Notes under the pieces: model-generated | The model's input: the letters and a program-made list of their open reading frames with translations, nothing else | The model's database searches: none | Told to the model about the DNA's origin: nothing | Assembly: GCA_036768485.1 (NCBI GenBank) | Contig: JAVLUZ010000142.1 | Span: 13,611,814-13,675,813 of the forward strand | DNA length: 64,000 nucleotides | Direction: 5' to 3' | Origin: Mermis nigrescens | Taxonomy: Eukaryota > Nematoda > Enoplea > Mermithida > Mermithidae | Shown: one piece after another, positions 1 through 11,046 of the stretch | Numbering within the stretch: the first letter of the stretch is position 1 | Layout of the letters: the number at the start of each line of letters is the position of its first letter | Made by a program: the position numbers and the translations under genes

Positions 1-59
1 AGTTTACGGCTTTCATATTCTCAGCTGTTGTCAACCAGCAATTCTTTATGATGCGTCAG

Positions 60-2102
60 CAGGACACGCTATGAATACCTGGTAAGTATTGTTTTTGCTA
101 CAAAACTGCTACGATCTCAAAAGGTGATTGTTTAATCTGCTGATCATCAAACGATGTTTAAAATTGGCTTATTTATTTACATTCTTTGATACTACTCTCT
201 ATAACAGCAAAGTCATATTATTGCTTTCTGTCAGTGATTTCGTTTTCAACATCTTATTCGACTTTTATCTCGACTAACCGAATATTGTCATGAAGAGGTC
301 ACTCATCGCCCAGCAGCCAAAGGTACTAACATACGTATGCAATGCTAGAGGTCATCTTCCTACGAGTGTTGTCATTCCATGTCAGCATTCATTATCGAAA
401 AGTCTGATTTTAACCGATTTTTCACTGATTTTAGATTTCAACTTTTGTCAGTTTAAAAGTCGGCAATTTCTTTCCGCTTTAATCTTTACATGAAATTATT
501 CATCTATTCGTTTTTAAATTATTCTAATTTTTAAATGACGATTTTATTAATAACTTATAAATTATTGGGAAAAATAAAATCTGGAAATGGAAACGAAAAA
601 GGAAACAATGCCTCATCCGGTTTCGAATATTTACCTCCTCTAATATAGCGTTTTTTTTGCGTAATTTTGTTTCGATTGACTGGATCCAATGGTCGAGCCC
701 AAATGACTCCAAAACGAGGCGATGCTAGAGTAGAAAAATGGTGAAAATCCGGATGGGGGTATAACCAGATAGTACCTAATTTTGGCCAAAAACGGCCAAA
801 AACACGTAAAAACGACCAAAAAATAATTTTTCCCATAAAAGTTGGGTCAAAAAATTTTTTGGCTCAGGCGGATGGGGGCGGCCGACTTTGGGAGAGGGCC
901 CCCATCTCCCTTTCACATGTATGATAGTGGGGTACCCCAATGTTTTCTTTTTATGCGCAAGAACTTTGATTTTTTTGCGCAATCGAAAACCGGCCAAATA
1001 CTTCCTGTGCTTTGTATGCAAAGATGTACAAAGATCGCTCCAAAAATCTTTGTACGAGCTTCAAAATCTTTTGTCCCCCGTACAGAAATAAGAAAACAGT
1101 GGGACTTCGTTTTCTAGCCCTGAAACCACCCTTAAGTGGGAGAAAATTTCGCTAAAACGTGGTTGGAGTGCTCACTCTGATGGGCCTTACTTGAGGAACC
1201 CCGGTTCAGGCAATTTGAACCACATCCAGAACTGTTTCCGATCCGAGTCTTGGAACCATCCTGTAACAAAGGATGCCTGGTGTGGGCATATAAAATAATA
1301 TAATTTAACCTCCATTTCTAGGAGTTAATAATCAATAATCAATTCAATAATTCATACCCACTAAACCAGGAGTGTAGATTCGGGTAGTCACCAGCTCGGA
1401 CTGAGCTGTCGAGTGAGAACAAAACCGGCGCTGTTGGGCGAACCCAACAGCCTTTATCAGCGCTGACTCCTCACTTAGCAGTTTTACTTGCTGAGCTCGG
1501 ACCGGTTCATTGCTGGAAATTCGTCTCTTCCTTATAAGAGAACGGAACAATTACTGTGGCAATCAGCGACAGCTGTTGCTTAAGTTAGCAGCTGTCATGT
1601 ACATATACGTGACAATCCCTAAGTGGGAAAAATTTTCCCGGAAACGGGTTTGGGGGTGTTCTGTTCACCCTGACGGACCCTACTTGCGGAACCCTGGTTC
1701 CGCCGACGCTTTGAACCATTCCTAGAATGGAGAAACCTCCGACGGAAACGGGGTGCACAATCATTTCCGCTTCCGCTTTCATCAATTCCTTGATTTTTCT
1801 AGTTTTTATCATAATTTCAATAATATTGTCGATGTGAAATTCTTATACGAGTTGAACATTTCCAGGTGGTTTCGTCGGAAGAATATGTAAGAAGGCAACT
1901 TCGTCACGTTTACTTTATCAGTCCAAAACCAGAGACAAGACGGAAATGTTATATAGTTCAAAGCATCTTTAACTGGCTGTTCACTGTAGCTCTCTTTGCC
2001 GTGACTTCTTATTTCGTATACCGTTTGTCGCGAAGTTTAAACCCGAGTGTCGCCGTACAATCAGATGCTGGGTTGCAATCGATTTTAGATGAAAGCCACT
2101 GA
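60..2102 (+). CDS. 3' end of an unrecognised gene; C-terminal single-pass membrane segment
   Basis: The well-supported part is the terminal exon 1866-2102. It opens after a ttccag acceptor, reads 78 codons to a TGA at 2100-2102, and a poly(A) signal follows at 2279-2284. The peptide has a basic/acidic N-terminal half, then a hydrophobic segment of about 20 residues (roughly residues 40-60 of the exon), then a short polar tail, the layout of a C-terminally anchored or single-pass membrane protein. An upstream micro-exon ending at 81 (CTG before gtaagt) is in the same phase, but its acceptor (near 59 or 62) is uncertain. The 1.8-kb intron holds a family E repeat and satellite units. I do not recognise the family. 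The terminal exon is likely real; the 60-81 part is weak. Confidence 0.5.
82..1865 (+). other. presumed intron filled with repeats
   Basis: Contains a family E repeat (about 735-930), fragments of the same satellite seen at 50.7-52.9 kb (about 1120-1260 and 1620-1790), and between them a unique block (about 1270-1612) with a TATAA-like motif on the minus strand that could be a solo LTR; its ends are not resolved. Short ORFs here look like chance. Confidence 0.35.
1866..2102 (+). CDS. terminal exon of the left-edge gene
   Basis: Acceptor ttccag ends at 1865; phase-0 reading to the stop at 2100-2102; it encodes the predicted membrane segment. The other two frames are not protein-like. Confidence 0.5.
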   Translation: MVSSEEYVRRQLRHVYFISPKPETRRKCYIVQSIFNWLFTVALFAVTSYFVYRLSRSLNPSVAVQSDAGLQSILDESH

Positions 2103-2278
2103 GTAAATATCTCACTTTTTAGCGATCAGACTGCTGAGCTGAAAAGGTTGAGCTTATGGATTGTTTTTCTCACACTAATTTTAATTAATTGAATGTAATT
2201 TTAGATACTAAGAGGGTGGCCATCTAACTGTCCGCTGATTTTTTTGAGCTCCGGCTTCCTTAATAATATTTCAAATTT

Positions 2279-2284
2279 AATAAA
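2279..2284 (+). terminator. poly(A) signal AATAAA
   Basis: A canonical AATAAA lies 177 nt after the stop codon of the exon ending at 2102, a normal 3'-UTR length. Confidence 0.45.
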
Positions 2285-3331
2285 AAATTTGCAAAAACCT
2301 ATTATTCAATAACAGTGTATGTTCTGAAGTTTCATTTAAAAGGAGCAACTTCTGCGGGATCCCTACCTGGCTCAATTATGTTCTGAAATTATTCATTATA
2401 TTCAGCATTGTTATCGTTCTTATTTCGGTAGTAAATTCCTTGGAAGCCTATCAATGTAGTAATTTTGGTGGTCAAGAGAACTATCGGCGCATATAGTGTA
2501 CAGCGTACAATTTTAGGTTTCCTGAGCTTTTCCAAGTTTAAAGTGAATACAATAGCAGATTACCTTCAAGGAATCAATATCAAGATGAAAATGAAAACAG
2601 TGTCGGTTAAGGTATGGCTTCAGCGCTTGATTGATTTGGATCGGGTGGTGATCAAGTTTAGGTGTATAATCAATTTGCTTGTTTTCAACAAAAAATTTAA
2701 AACTGACATATCACGGTTCAACTTTTATGTTCAATAAAAAATATAGTCATTGGTCCCACTCGAAGTCTTAGTGCAGGTTTTATTTCACATACCTACCTAT
2801 TATTTTTAATGTGTTAATGTTCAATTTTCCATAACCTTTTTAATGTTCTTAAAAGGCTGATTTCGTTTATTTATCTTTTCCCCTAAATTGTTTTATTAAT
2901 CAAGTACAAAATCCTTAAAAATTTTATATTTGCATAATTTTCAATTAAGCTATTGGCTACTAACAGATTTAAATTAACAAAATTTTGGTACTATTAATGT
3001 TCTAATTGATTAAGCAACTTCATTATTATACTTTGCTCGTTACAGGTGATTAACTAAGAATGCGAATTGAATATTCTGTTGCAGTCGTGATCTATTCGCC
3101 AGTGAATTTTTTACTGCGATAATCATGTTCTATATGTTACTTTGATCTTATTTTACTGAAGTTTTCTTACATGCTTGCTTGTTATCAAATACATACATTA
3201 CATATGTTAAGGAAAATTAACTCTAGAATTGACTTTTAAATTCGGTGCTTCAGTACATGAGCATCCATTGCGCTGCACATAAAATTGTAAAAAATATTAA
3301 CAATCAACGGAGTATAGAAATGCATGATTAC

Positions 3332-3530
3332 CATAGGTGTGCAGCACCGAAATTCTGGGAGTGCAAGATTTTTCAAAGGTCAAAAAAATGGATCTTTAGA
3401 ATGGTGGTATGGCAAAAAAACACAATTTTTCAATGTTTCCCATCGTGCACTATTCATTGTCATCAATAAATTGCGAAAAAATTAAAGAAATTCTCAGAAA
3501 TTGAATTCTTGGGGGCTTAGCTACGCTCAC
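3332..3530 (+). repeat. family A non-autonomous hAT-like element, degraded copy
   Basis: Carries the family signature: a CATAGGTG start, 'attctggga', 'gcaagatttttcaaaggtcaa', 'caatgtttcccatcgtgcac', then 'aattgaattct'. The right end is diverged, so no clean TSD was found. Confidence 0.6.
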
Positions 3531-3611
3531 TATATGTGGGCAGAGCCAGGATTTTCTTGGCATATAGGCCAATATTAGCCCACAAATATTCTGACGCCAA
3601 TATTGACCCGT

Positions 3612-3764
3612 AACGCATGCCCCCCGCATGCGTTAGGGGCGACACTTGTGCAGTTTCAAATTCTGAAAAAACTAAAAACCACTGGGCTTCGACCTTGACA
3701 CTTTGAAAAAAGTATTAAAAGGTATGCTGGCGCGTGTGCACACACTGCGCCAGCGTACTCTTAA
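3612..3764. repeat. two strong hairpins (GCATGC and GCTGGCGC stems)
   Basis: AACGCATGC at 3612 pairs with GCATGCGTT ending 3634 across a C-rich loop. GCTGGCGC at 3726-3733 pairs with GCGCCAGC at 3747-3754, and the pairing extends outward (TTAAAAGGTATG against CGTACTCTTAA). They look like element ends or palindromic MITE cores; no gene is associated. Confidence 0.5.
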
Positions 3765-4116
3765 TGAAAAATTTAAAGAATAATATAAATGCTGCTCGTT
3801 AGATACAGTATACAGTAGTTGTTTTTTTGCGTTTGAAACAGATGGCTCATCTGATCATTTATGCTGCATCTGCCTTGGCTGATATGTTGAAAAGTAAAGA
3901 TGCATGTCATTGGTTTTTGCCTTCTTTAGGTTACAAAAGCCTATTCTCACATCACCATACAATTTCAAGTAGTTACTGTACCCATGCAGTTACGTATGCA
4001 ACCTTTGAATGGCGTTAAGTGCTGTATTCTTGCTGAAGAGTATGTATACGTACAATATAAAAACAAGTCGAATATTTCTAGCGGGAGTAGCAGAACAATG
4101 GGTAGACATGCAGCTA

Positions 4117-4573
4117 CAGTCTGTTTCATTTATTCGAGAGCTTTTTCAGTGGACGTTTTTTAAGACTACAGTATGCCCATTTAGGTGATTTGCTGTAACT
4201 CGACAGAAAAGTTGAGTGGGGGCGAGCGGCCGCCATTCTTTCATTTTAAATGCACCGAAACGTCCATAAGAATTAAATCAAGCATCTTAACAATGCTGTG
4301 ACATACTACAAAAAGTGCGCTAAATGAAAATCTTGCAGCGGGAATCGAACACGTGTTGCTTCGACGACAAGCGGAACTTTTTGTTGATGTAACGCATGTT
4401 GCCTGATCTGCTGGAAGGCGAGAATAAATTATGCCGTAAAAAATTTTAAAACTCTCCCTTCCTATGTAACTACAGTGATCTCTAAATGACCTACAGTAAG
4501 CAGGTAAGGATAGGGTTACTATCGCCCTGAACAAGGTTTGCTGAAAAAGCTCTCGGATAAATGAAACAGACTA
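4117..4573. mobile_element. Tc1/mariner-like MITE with long terminal inverted repeats
   Basis: The left terminus CAGTCTGTTTCATTTATTCG and the right terminus are inverted copies over about 34 bp (4117-4150 against 4540-4573), flanked by TA on both sides (4115-4116, 4574-4575). At 457 bp it has no transposase reading frame. On the minus strand the interior holds GTTCGATTCC, like a tRNA box B, so a tRNA-derived segment may have been captured. Confidence 0.6.
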
Positions 4574-5455
4574 TAGTATACTCTAACCATTTAGATTCGA
4601 TGTATGTATAATGTTTTACTTAGTAAAGTGCGGCGGAAATTTCACTATTATTAATTTGATTGTGAATAGCATCACTTTCACGCAAGTACTAATGTTTACG
4701 CTACATACATTGTAAACGGCATACTGTATTTTTTATAATACGCATCTTGTCTTGATTCGTGTTCGTATTCACTCTCTTAATCTAACTGAGATCACCATTT
4801 TTTCCCAGCGATTTGGTTGACATTATAGACCGAACCCAAATTTTTTTCCACTTTTTTCGACTTTTTTCCACGTTTTTTGGGAGGTCTAAAAACGTTTAAA
4901 ATAGAGCGCCTGTGTTGAAAAATCAGTGTTTTTTATATAGAAAATTTTATGTACCATGCAATAGCGGTGTTTGATGCACTATAAAAATTTCGCGCTCTAA
5001 AGAGAAATATCACGATCAGTATACGTTATTTATGTTGAAGCTTGATTTCCTTCCTTCAGTAAAGCATTTTAGCCAATTCTGAAGTCGTTTTTGACAATTA
5101 AAACTATAATTTATCAAATGGCGCGAAGCGCCAGAAAATTTTGAAATTTTAGCTCTCTAAATCATTTTTGCATTTCAAAAACTGCAGAAGGTAAGGATTT
5201 TCAATCGTAGTGGAGTTCTGGGATCAGATTATCGATAAAAATGTTGCGATTGGCGCCGCGCGGCTTAAACATCAATAACAAGAAAGAATTAAATCAATTC
5301 GGCGCGAAGCGCCGAAAAATTTTTGAAGTTTTAACTCTCTAAAACGCATTTTAACATAAAAAAATTTTCCACAAACGCCAACCAAGCCCAAAAATTTTTC
5401 CATTTCCCAAAATTTTGGTTGACAAATAGACCAAAAAGTGGAAAAAAACGGTGGC
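4574..5455. other. AT-rich non-coding stretch with hairpin-type repeat pieces
   Basis: Holds GGCGCGAAGCGCC hairpins near 5120 and 5300 and two diverged copies of a 'ggttgacattatagacc / ggttgacaaatagacc' repeat (about 4815 and 5417). No gene seen. Confidence 0.4.
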
Positions 5456-6066
5456 TGAGATGGAATCAGTGTTGCCAGGTTGGCAGTAGTGATCGACCGG
5501 GACCCCGGCCCCGGCAATCCCGGCAATCCCCGGCCATTTTTCAGCATCCCTGGCCCCGGCCGGGGCAAGGTCAAAAAATGGCCGGGGCCGGGGAAAAATT
5601 TAGTGTTATTCGTATTTTGTACAGGCTGTGATACTGGCACTTATTTATCAATGAGCAAGTGTTAATTTTGAGAACTGTTCTGATTAGACTATATGTATAC
5701 TTACTAAGTCCTTGTTATAGCTTTGCTACTGTGTATAAATCAGCTTTTACTGAATAAATGTTCAGGAAAATCTGCATGTTTTCGATTCCTCCACTTAACT
5801 TATTTAAACTAAATGCTACTTTTAACTCATTCATTCATAGCTATGGCTAAAAGATTTAGAGTTGACAAATACGTTCTATTTCTAGTTGGAAATTGTACGT
5901 TGTCAACAAATTATTTCTACAAAAAACACTAACATCTAATTGAATGGAGACCGCCTGCTTTAAAACGCATATCTTGTGTAATGTTTATTAGGACGGAGCT
6001 TAATTATAGGCGAATGTAAACTACGCTGCAGAATTGCGTCCGATCCGATAAACTAAATATGTCTCA

Positions 6067-7861
6067 AATAGTTTCCTAAGATCCAAAGTTGAGGGAGGGG
6101 TGAAATCCCAGATTGGAGGACCAGAAAATTAAGTGGTGGGCTATTATTAGCCGACTCTATTTTGTTTTACGAGCTTCTTGTGCTTGTACAAAGATATCCG
6201 AAAAGGTCTTTGTATGAGCTAACAAATTTTGTAGCTATATTATATAAATATATTTTTAAACATACACATTTTCGTGCACTATCAGTATAAGACAGTGTTT
6301 TTTGTACAATGTACCTTTGTATATACATGAACAAAGATGGTATCCAAAAGTCTTTTTACATTTGGTACCAGTGTTTTCTTGTACACGGTCCGTTTGTGCA
6401 TGTACAAAGATGGTCCCTAAAAGTCTTTGTACATTTTGTACACACAAATTTTTGGTTACTATAATATAGTACAGTAGCGATTTTAGTGTTGTAAAACAGG
6501 GTCTTTTGACTTTTGATTGTATAATTTAGCTAATTTCTGGTTTTATAACGCCAAAAATTACTAAAATTGTCTCAAAACGGCGCGAAGCGCCTAAAAATTT
6601 GACATTTTTCCATTCTAAATACAAATTTTGCCATTTTAAAGATATATAGGACAGACAATTTTTCATATCCGAGGCGAAGCGCTCGAAAATTTTTTGGAAT
6701 TTCACACCTTTTTACAGTTTTTATCTTCCCAAAAATCTTTGTACATGTACAAAGATAGTCCTGAAAAGTCTTTGTACATCGGGAAAAATCTTTGGCGAAT
6801 ACAAAAAAACGCTGTTTTGTACACGCAAATTTTTGTATACTTTAATATGGTACAGTAACGATTTCAGTGTGGTAGAACATAGTTTTTCGACCTTTAGTAG
6901 TGTATATACTTGGCTAATTTTAGGGTTTCTGAATATTTGACATTTTTCCATTTTCCCATTCTAAGCGCAGTGTTAGCTTATTACAAGATTTAATTCGCAT
7001 ATTACAATTATTGTAATATTTCTGATTTTGTGGTTTAATTTGTTTTAGCTTTCTCAATGGAGTTTTATGTGTGAATTCCATCAAAAGCTCATAGAAATTT
7101 CGGCATTCCGCGCCGAACTAATATTATCAACTAAATTCAGGTCGAATTATCACATTTAGAAGCACGAGTCTTTTTGTATTCGGCGAAGATTTTTGCTGAT
7201 GTACAAAGACGTTTCAGGGCCGTCTTTGTACACGTGCAAAGATTTTTGAAGAACAAAAACTCGAAAAGGTGTAGAATTCTTTATTGCAAATTCTACCATT
7301 TTGAAGATTTTCAGGGGGTACGTGGCTGCCAAAAATGGAGCCGCTTACCCCTCTTCCCTGAAAATGGCCGAGAAATATACATGTGACAGGGGGTTTGGGC
7401 CATCCCCATTCACGCTTTGAAGCCCCGGACTTCCTTGAAAGTCAGAAAATATTTGACCTACCCTCCCCCATTTTTTGGCGAAAACCTGCGCTTTTTTGGC
7501 TATTTTTATGTGTTTTTACCATTATTGATCTAGTCGCTAACCCCCTCCTTCTAAAAATGGCGAGGGACCCCTACCCTAGATTTCCAGCCGTTATCATGTA
7601 TACTGAGGGACCCTCATAAAATTTTAAGCGATCACATGCATGTTTTATAGTGATAGTTTATCTATTTAATCTAGCTCACATTCTAAAATAATGTATCACT
7701 TCGTGAAATTCTATGAAATTCTAATAGGTAGGTACACTTTTGCCATACTAAAAAATTAGGTTCAAAAAATCCAAAAGGTTTTCACCAAAAATCGTCTGAC
7801 GGTGACTTGTGTCTTAGACCCTGAGGGAAGTAATACCCCTCCTCTCTTATGGGAATGTGTG
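6067..7861. mobile_element. family F element nested in the hAT element
   Basis: Perfect 8-bp TSD ATGTCTCA at 6059-6066 and 7862-7869. The ends match the family F copies at 26479 and 32606: 'agtttcc', 'gtgaaatccc' at the start and 'cttagaccctgaggg...gggaatgtgtg' at the end. The interior has been invaded by family B sequence (6293-6950 and 7160-7260) and by a piece like family E (about 7310-7610). Confidence 0.8.
6293..6950 (+). mobile_element. family B MITE sequence, two copies merged or nested
   Basis: Starts CAGTGTTTTTTGTAC and shows the family's order of blocks (TTTGTACATG, AAGTCTTTGTACATTTTGTACACAC, GGTACAGTAGCGATTTTAGTG, GGCGCGAAGCGCC). A second start at about 6371 and a resumption after 6811 show one copy inserted in another. 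Confidence 0.65.
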
Positions 7862-8041
7862 ATGTCTCATTTATTACATGCAATACCTATTGCATCTAAT
7901 TGCTACAGCAGCAGTAGCAGTAGCGAAGATTCAAATGATATAGAGCGTGCTAATAGCAGCGACATAGACTATATTGATGATTCAGACAATGAAACACTGG
8001 ACTTAATTTGTTCTTGTGAAATAAATAGTAATAAAACTTGA
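7802..8041 (+). pseudogene. acidic Ser/Asp-rich reading frame, likely transposon remnant
   Basis: An 80-codon open frame with a run of serines then Glu/Asp-rich sequence. Its first 60 bases are the end of the inserted family F element and the rest belongs to the hAT element, so it is not one natural gene. It may derive from an N-terminal transposase part. No zinc-finger or catalytic motif is visible. Confidence 0.25.
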
Positions 8042-9125
8042 TATGAAAAGGCGCACCTAACTTTGCGCTTGCCATTTACTACTGAATGGAGCAGTCGCTC
8101 ATTATTTCTTTTCCTATGCCCACCCCAAGTATGTGTCATGCAATAATATTTTCCTTGTCTAATCCCGGCCCCGGCCCTGGCCGGGGCTGGAGATTTTCAG
8201 CCCCGGTACCGCCCCGGCCCTGGCCAAAAAGTCGCCCCAGTCGATCACTAGTTGGCAGCTTTCCTTCCATTTCGGCAGTTTCTTGATTTTTGTGAAGTTT
8301 TTTACTCCTATGCTTAACCACAGCGTGGCAGTTTTTTGATGGGTCCGTGGCAGTTTTTATGGGCCGCTTCCATATACTTTGTGCGAGGATGGCAATTTTA
8401 TTCAAGAATTGTGGCAGTTTCAAAAATTTTGACCTGGCAACACTGGTTGAGATGAACGCTGGCGTAGCCAGTAGGGGAAGGGGGAATTCCTCCCCTGAGA
8501 AAAATTTCGACATATTTAAGAACTGAGCGATATGATTGCATGATGCTGTTCTGCAGAGTAAAATTAAAAAATTCGGTGATCGTGCTGATGTACTTTTGGC
8601 AGTTTCTACCGCTTAATTGCATGAAAATTAAAATTATTGCGCTTCGCTGCATAGATGCTAGAAGCGCTTTATTAATTAAAGTGAAAAATTTTGATATTTG
8701 ATTGGAATAGGTATTTAACAAGGATTAAATTTTGGACAAAAATTATACCAGGAAAGAATTTCTTTCTACATAAATCAATTATTTCAGCATTTTCCGAGAA
8801 TATATCGCAAGGATAAAAGTTTTTCAACAGCACCTTTTGTAACATACTTCAGCGATTACAGCCTTATTCTCTACAAAAAATCCAAATGAACCACGCCTAT
8901 TTTATCATTTTCCTTAAAGGCGATAAATTTAAAAATGAAGTATAAATTTAATTGAGGAAAAATAAAATTAAGCAGAATAGTAGATTTTTTAAAAGAGTTC
9001 ACGATGTACATATAAGTTTAAAGTCTAGAAAAGGGGTGTTCTAAGTGTATAATTTATTTTAGCCTGCGCACCTACCTTCGTCTCTTGCACGAATCTCGTA
9101 TAAATGTACTTTAATTAGTAATTTC

Positions 9126-9275
9126 TTGCTTTTAGAATATGTGATTCTGTATGATGATTCATGTCGAATGTTTATTTATAATTGTATTGCATTGTATATT
9201 AATGTTTCTTTTCTTATTGTGTTCTTTTTGTGCGACGAAAATAAAATATTTGTATTTGTATTTGTATTAAAGGTT
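9126..9275 (+). mobile_element. probable 3' end of a non-LTR retrotransposon
   Basis: 'gtgcgacgaaaataaaat' followed by a TATTTG tandem tail (about 9245-9270) is the form of LINE 3' ends that finish in short tandem repeats. No reverse-transcriptase sequence remains upstream, so it would be strongly 5'-truncated. I cannot assign a clade. Confidence 0.4.
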
Positions 9276-9972
9276 CCTGACAGCACTTTTGTGCAATTTA
9301 CAGGTTTAGTAGCAAATTTAAACGCTTCAACAAATCTGGGCATATCCAGTTCAGTTAAAATTAAAAAAGTTACCATTTCGTATAACATGTTGTAGAAACT
9401 ACCCACAAGCTTCCTACAAGTATTTTGAACAATACAAAAATTCCAATTATGCTCATATCTCACTGATTTCTGTTAAACACGCTTTTTATCATTCAGCCTC
9501 GTTGCTTTTCTGTATTTCATCTGAAAACTTTACTATTTGTAACTTATAAAGAATCTAAAGCTGTGAACTTAAAGGTTGGAGAAACAGCACTGTCTCTTTT
9601 AATTTAAGAAAAAGTTTTTTTGTGGATTTTCAACGTGTTTGCAATGGCCCAACATTTTCTGGGTTACCACCAGGCAGCTTTAGTAGCGAAAAATTCACGG
9701 AAATCCACATGCTTCTGCATCAGACTGCATTTGAATAGAACGGAATGAGTCTGCTTTTAATAAGAAAATGAGATGCAAACTAAAGGTTAAAATAATGCTC
9801 ATTATTCACATTAACCGTTGTAATAAATGAGTGTAAATTATCAATAGCAGCAATGCATAGAAATACCTACTTTTTTTGCTATAAAACACTTGCTTAATCA
9901 AAATATTATCCTTCTTACGATTAAGAAAAATAGCTACATATGCATCTTATCAAAATAAATGTTACATTGGAA

Positions 9973-10408
9973 CACGGTTTTTTTTGTCTGTTCGGCAAAG
10001 ATTTTTCGCGATGTACAAAGACTTTCGGGGACCGTCTTTGTACATGTACAACGATTTTTTTGGAAGACAAAAACTGCAAAAAAGGTTCGAAATTCGCAAA
10101 AATTCTCGGCGCTTGCGCGCCGAAATGAGCAATATCTTTATAATTTCAGAAATTGCATTTTGAAAGGAAAAATGCCAAATTTTTTGGCGCTTCGCGCCGT
10201 TTTGAGCTCGATTATTACTGATTTTTGCATTCAGAAACTTAGAAATTGCTAAAATACGTAACCAAAGGTCGAACAACTGTCTTTGTCACACTAAAATCGC
10301 TACTGTACCATATTATAGTACCTAACAATTTGTGTGTACGAAATGTACAGTGACTTTTAGGGACCATCTTTGTACATGTACAAACGGACCTTGTACAAAA
10401 AAACACTG
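9973..10408 (-). mobile_element. family B MITE, complete copy, minus orientation
   Basis: Perfect 8-bp TSD CATTGGAA at 9965-9972 and 10409-10416. Ends are CACGGTTTTTTTT and AAAAAACACTG. Internally it has the CTTTGTACATGTACAA palindrome and GGCGCTTCGCGCC. At 436 bp it is non-coding. The 8-bp TSD argues for a hAT-type transposase acting in trans. Confidence 0.85.
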
Positions 10409-10589
10409 CATTGGAACACAATGCACCATTGACAACAACATGAGAAATCAGTTCTATTTCAAGCTGCTTAAAGACGATTTTGCTGTTAAACTACTAATTA
10501 GGAAGTACCTATTGAAGACTACATTAATAGTAATGTGATTTTATACTATTTCGTCATTAAAATCTGTAGTCTTTAAAGTGAGCTGGTAG

Positions 10590-11038
10590 CACTGTTTTTT
10601 GTACAAGGTCCGTTTGTACAGTACAAAGATGGTGCCTAAAAGTGTTTGTACATTTTGTACACACAAATGTTTGGGTACTATAACATGGTACAGTAACGAT
10701 TTTAGTGTGGCAAAAACAGAGTTGTTCGACTTTTCGGTAGTGTATTTTAGCTAATTTCTGGGTTTCTGAAGGCAAAAATCAGTAATAATCGTCTCAAAAC
10801 GGCGCGAAGCGCCGAAAAATTTCACAATTTTACTTTCAAAATGCAATTTCCAACATTATAAAGATATATATAACACACAATTACTCACTTCGGCGATGGA
10901 GCGCCGAAAAACGTTTGCGAGTTTCAAACCTTTTTTGCGGTTTTTTGTTTTCTCAAAAATCTTTGTACATGTACAAAGACGGCCCCCAAAAGTCTTTGTA
11001 CATCGGGAAAAATCGTTGCCTAATGCAAAAAAACAGTG
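10590..11038 (+). mobile_element. family B MITE, complete copy, plus orientation
   Basis: Perfect 8-bp TSD GCTGGTAG at 10582-10589 and 11039-11046. The element is 449 bp, CACTGTTTTTTGTAC to AAAAACAGTG, with two GGCGC hairpins (10800 and 10893) and CTTTGTACATGTACAAAG near 10961. It lies 173 bp from the previous copy in the opposite orientation. Confidence 0.87.
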
Positions 11039-11046
11039 GCTGGTAG

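Larger units (their letters stand above)
5487..8250 (+). mobile_element. hAT-type element, TAGTGATCGAC termini, nested
   Basis: Starts TAGTGATCGACCGGG and ends with the inverse (GTCGATCACTA at 8250). A perfect 8-bp TSD GTTGGCAG lies at 5479-5486 and 8251-8258. Subterminal regions are dense in CCGGCCCCGG repeats (5500-5600 and 8163-8225), typical of transposase-binding arrays. It is itself interrupted by the element at 6067-7861. The only coding trace is an acidic, Ser/Asp-rich frame (about 7870-8041). Without the insert it is about 960 bp, so non-autonomous. Confidence 0.85.
5464..8447. mobile_element. outer hAT-like element (CAGTGTTGCCAGGT ends), split by a nested insertion
   Basis: CAGTGTTGCCAGGT (5467-5480) is inverted as ACCTGGCAACACTG (8432-8445). 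Flanks are TGAGATGG (5456-5463) and TGAGATGA (8448-8455), an 8-bp TSD with one mismatch. Without the 2.77-kb insert the element is only about 210 bp. It contains repeated TGGCAGTTT motifs (8270-8420) and no ORF. Confidence 0.65.

Noticed and set aside
842..1117. Several overlapping 80-90 codon frames on both strands
   Set aside because: They coincide with a family E repeat seen non-coding in many other places.
1270..1612. Possible solo LTR on the minus strand
   Set aside because: TG...CA-like ends and a TATAA motif are suggestive, but no 4-6 bp TSD or primer-binding site could be fixed.
2465..2737. 90-codon plus-strand frame after the left-edge gene
   Set aside because: No family resemblance, no splice or promoter context, close to chance expectation in this AT-rich region.
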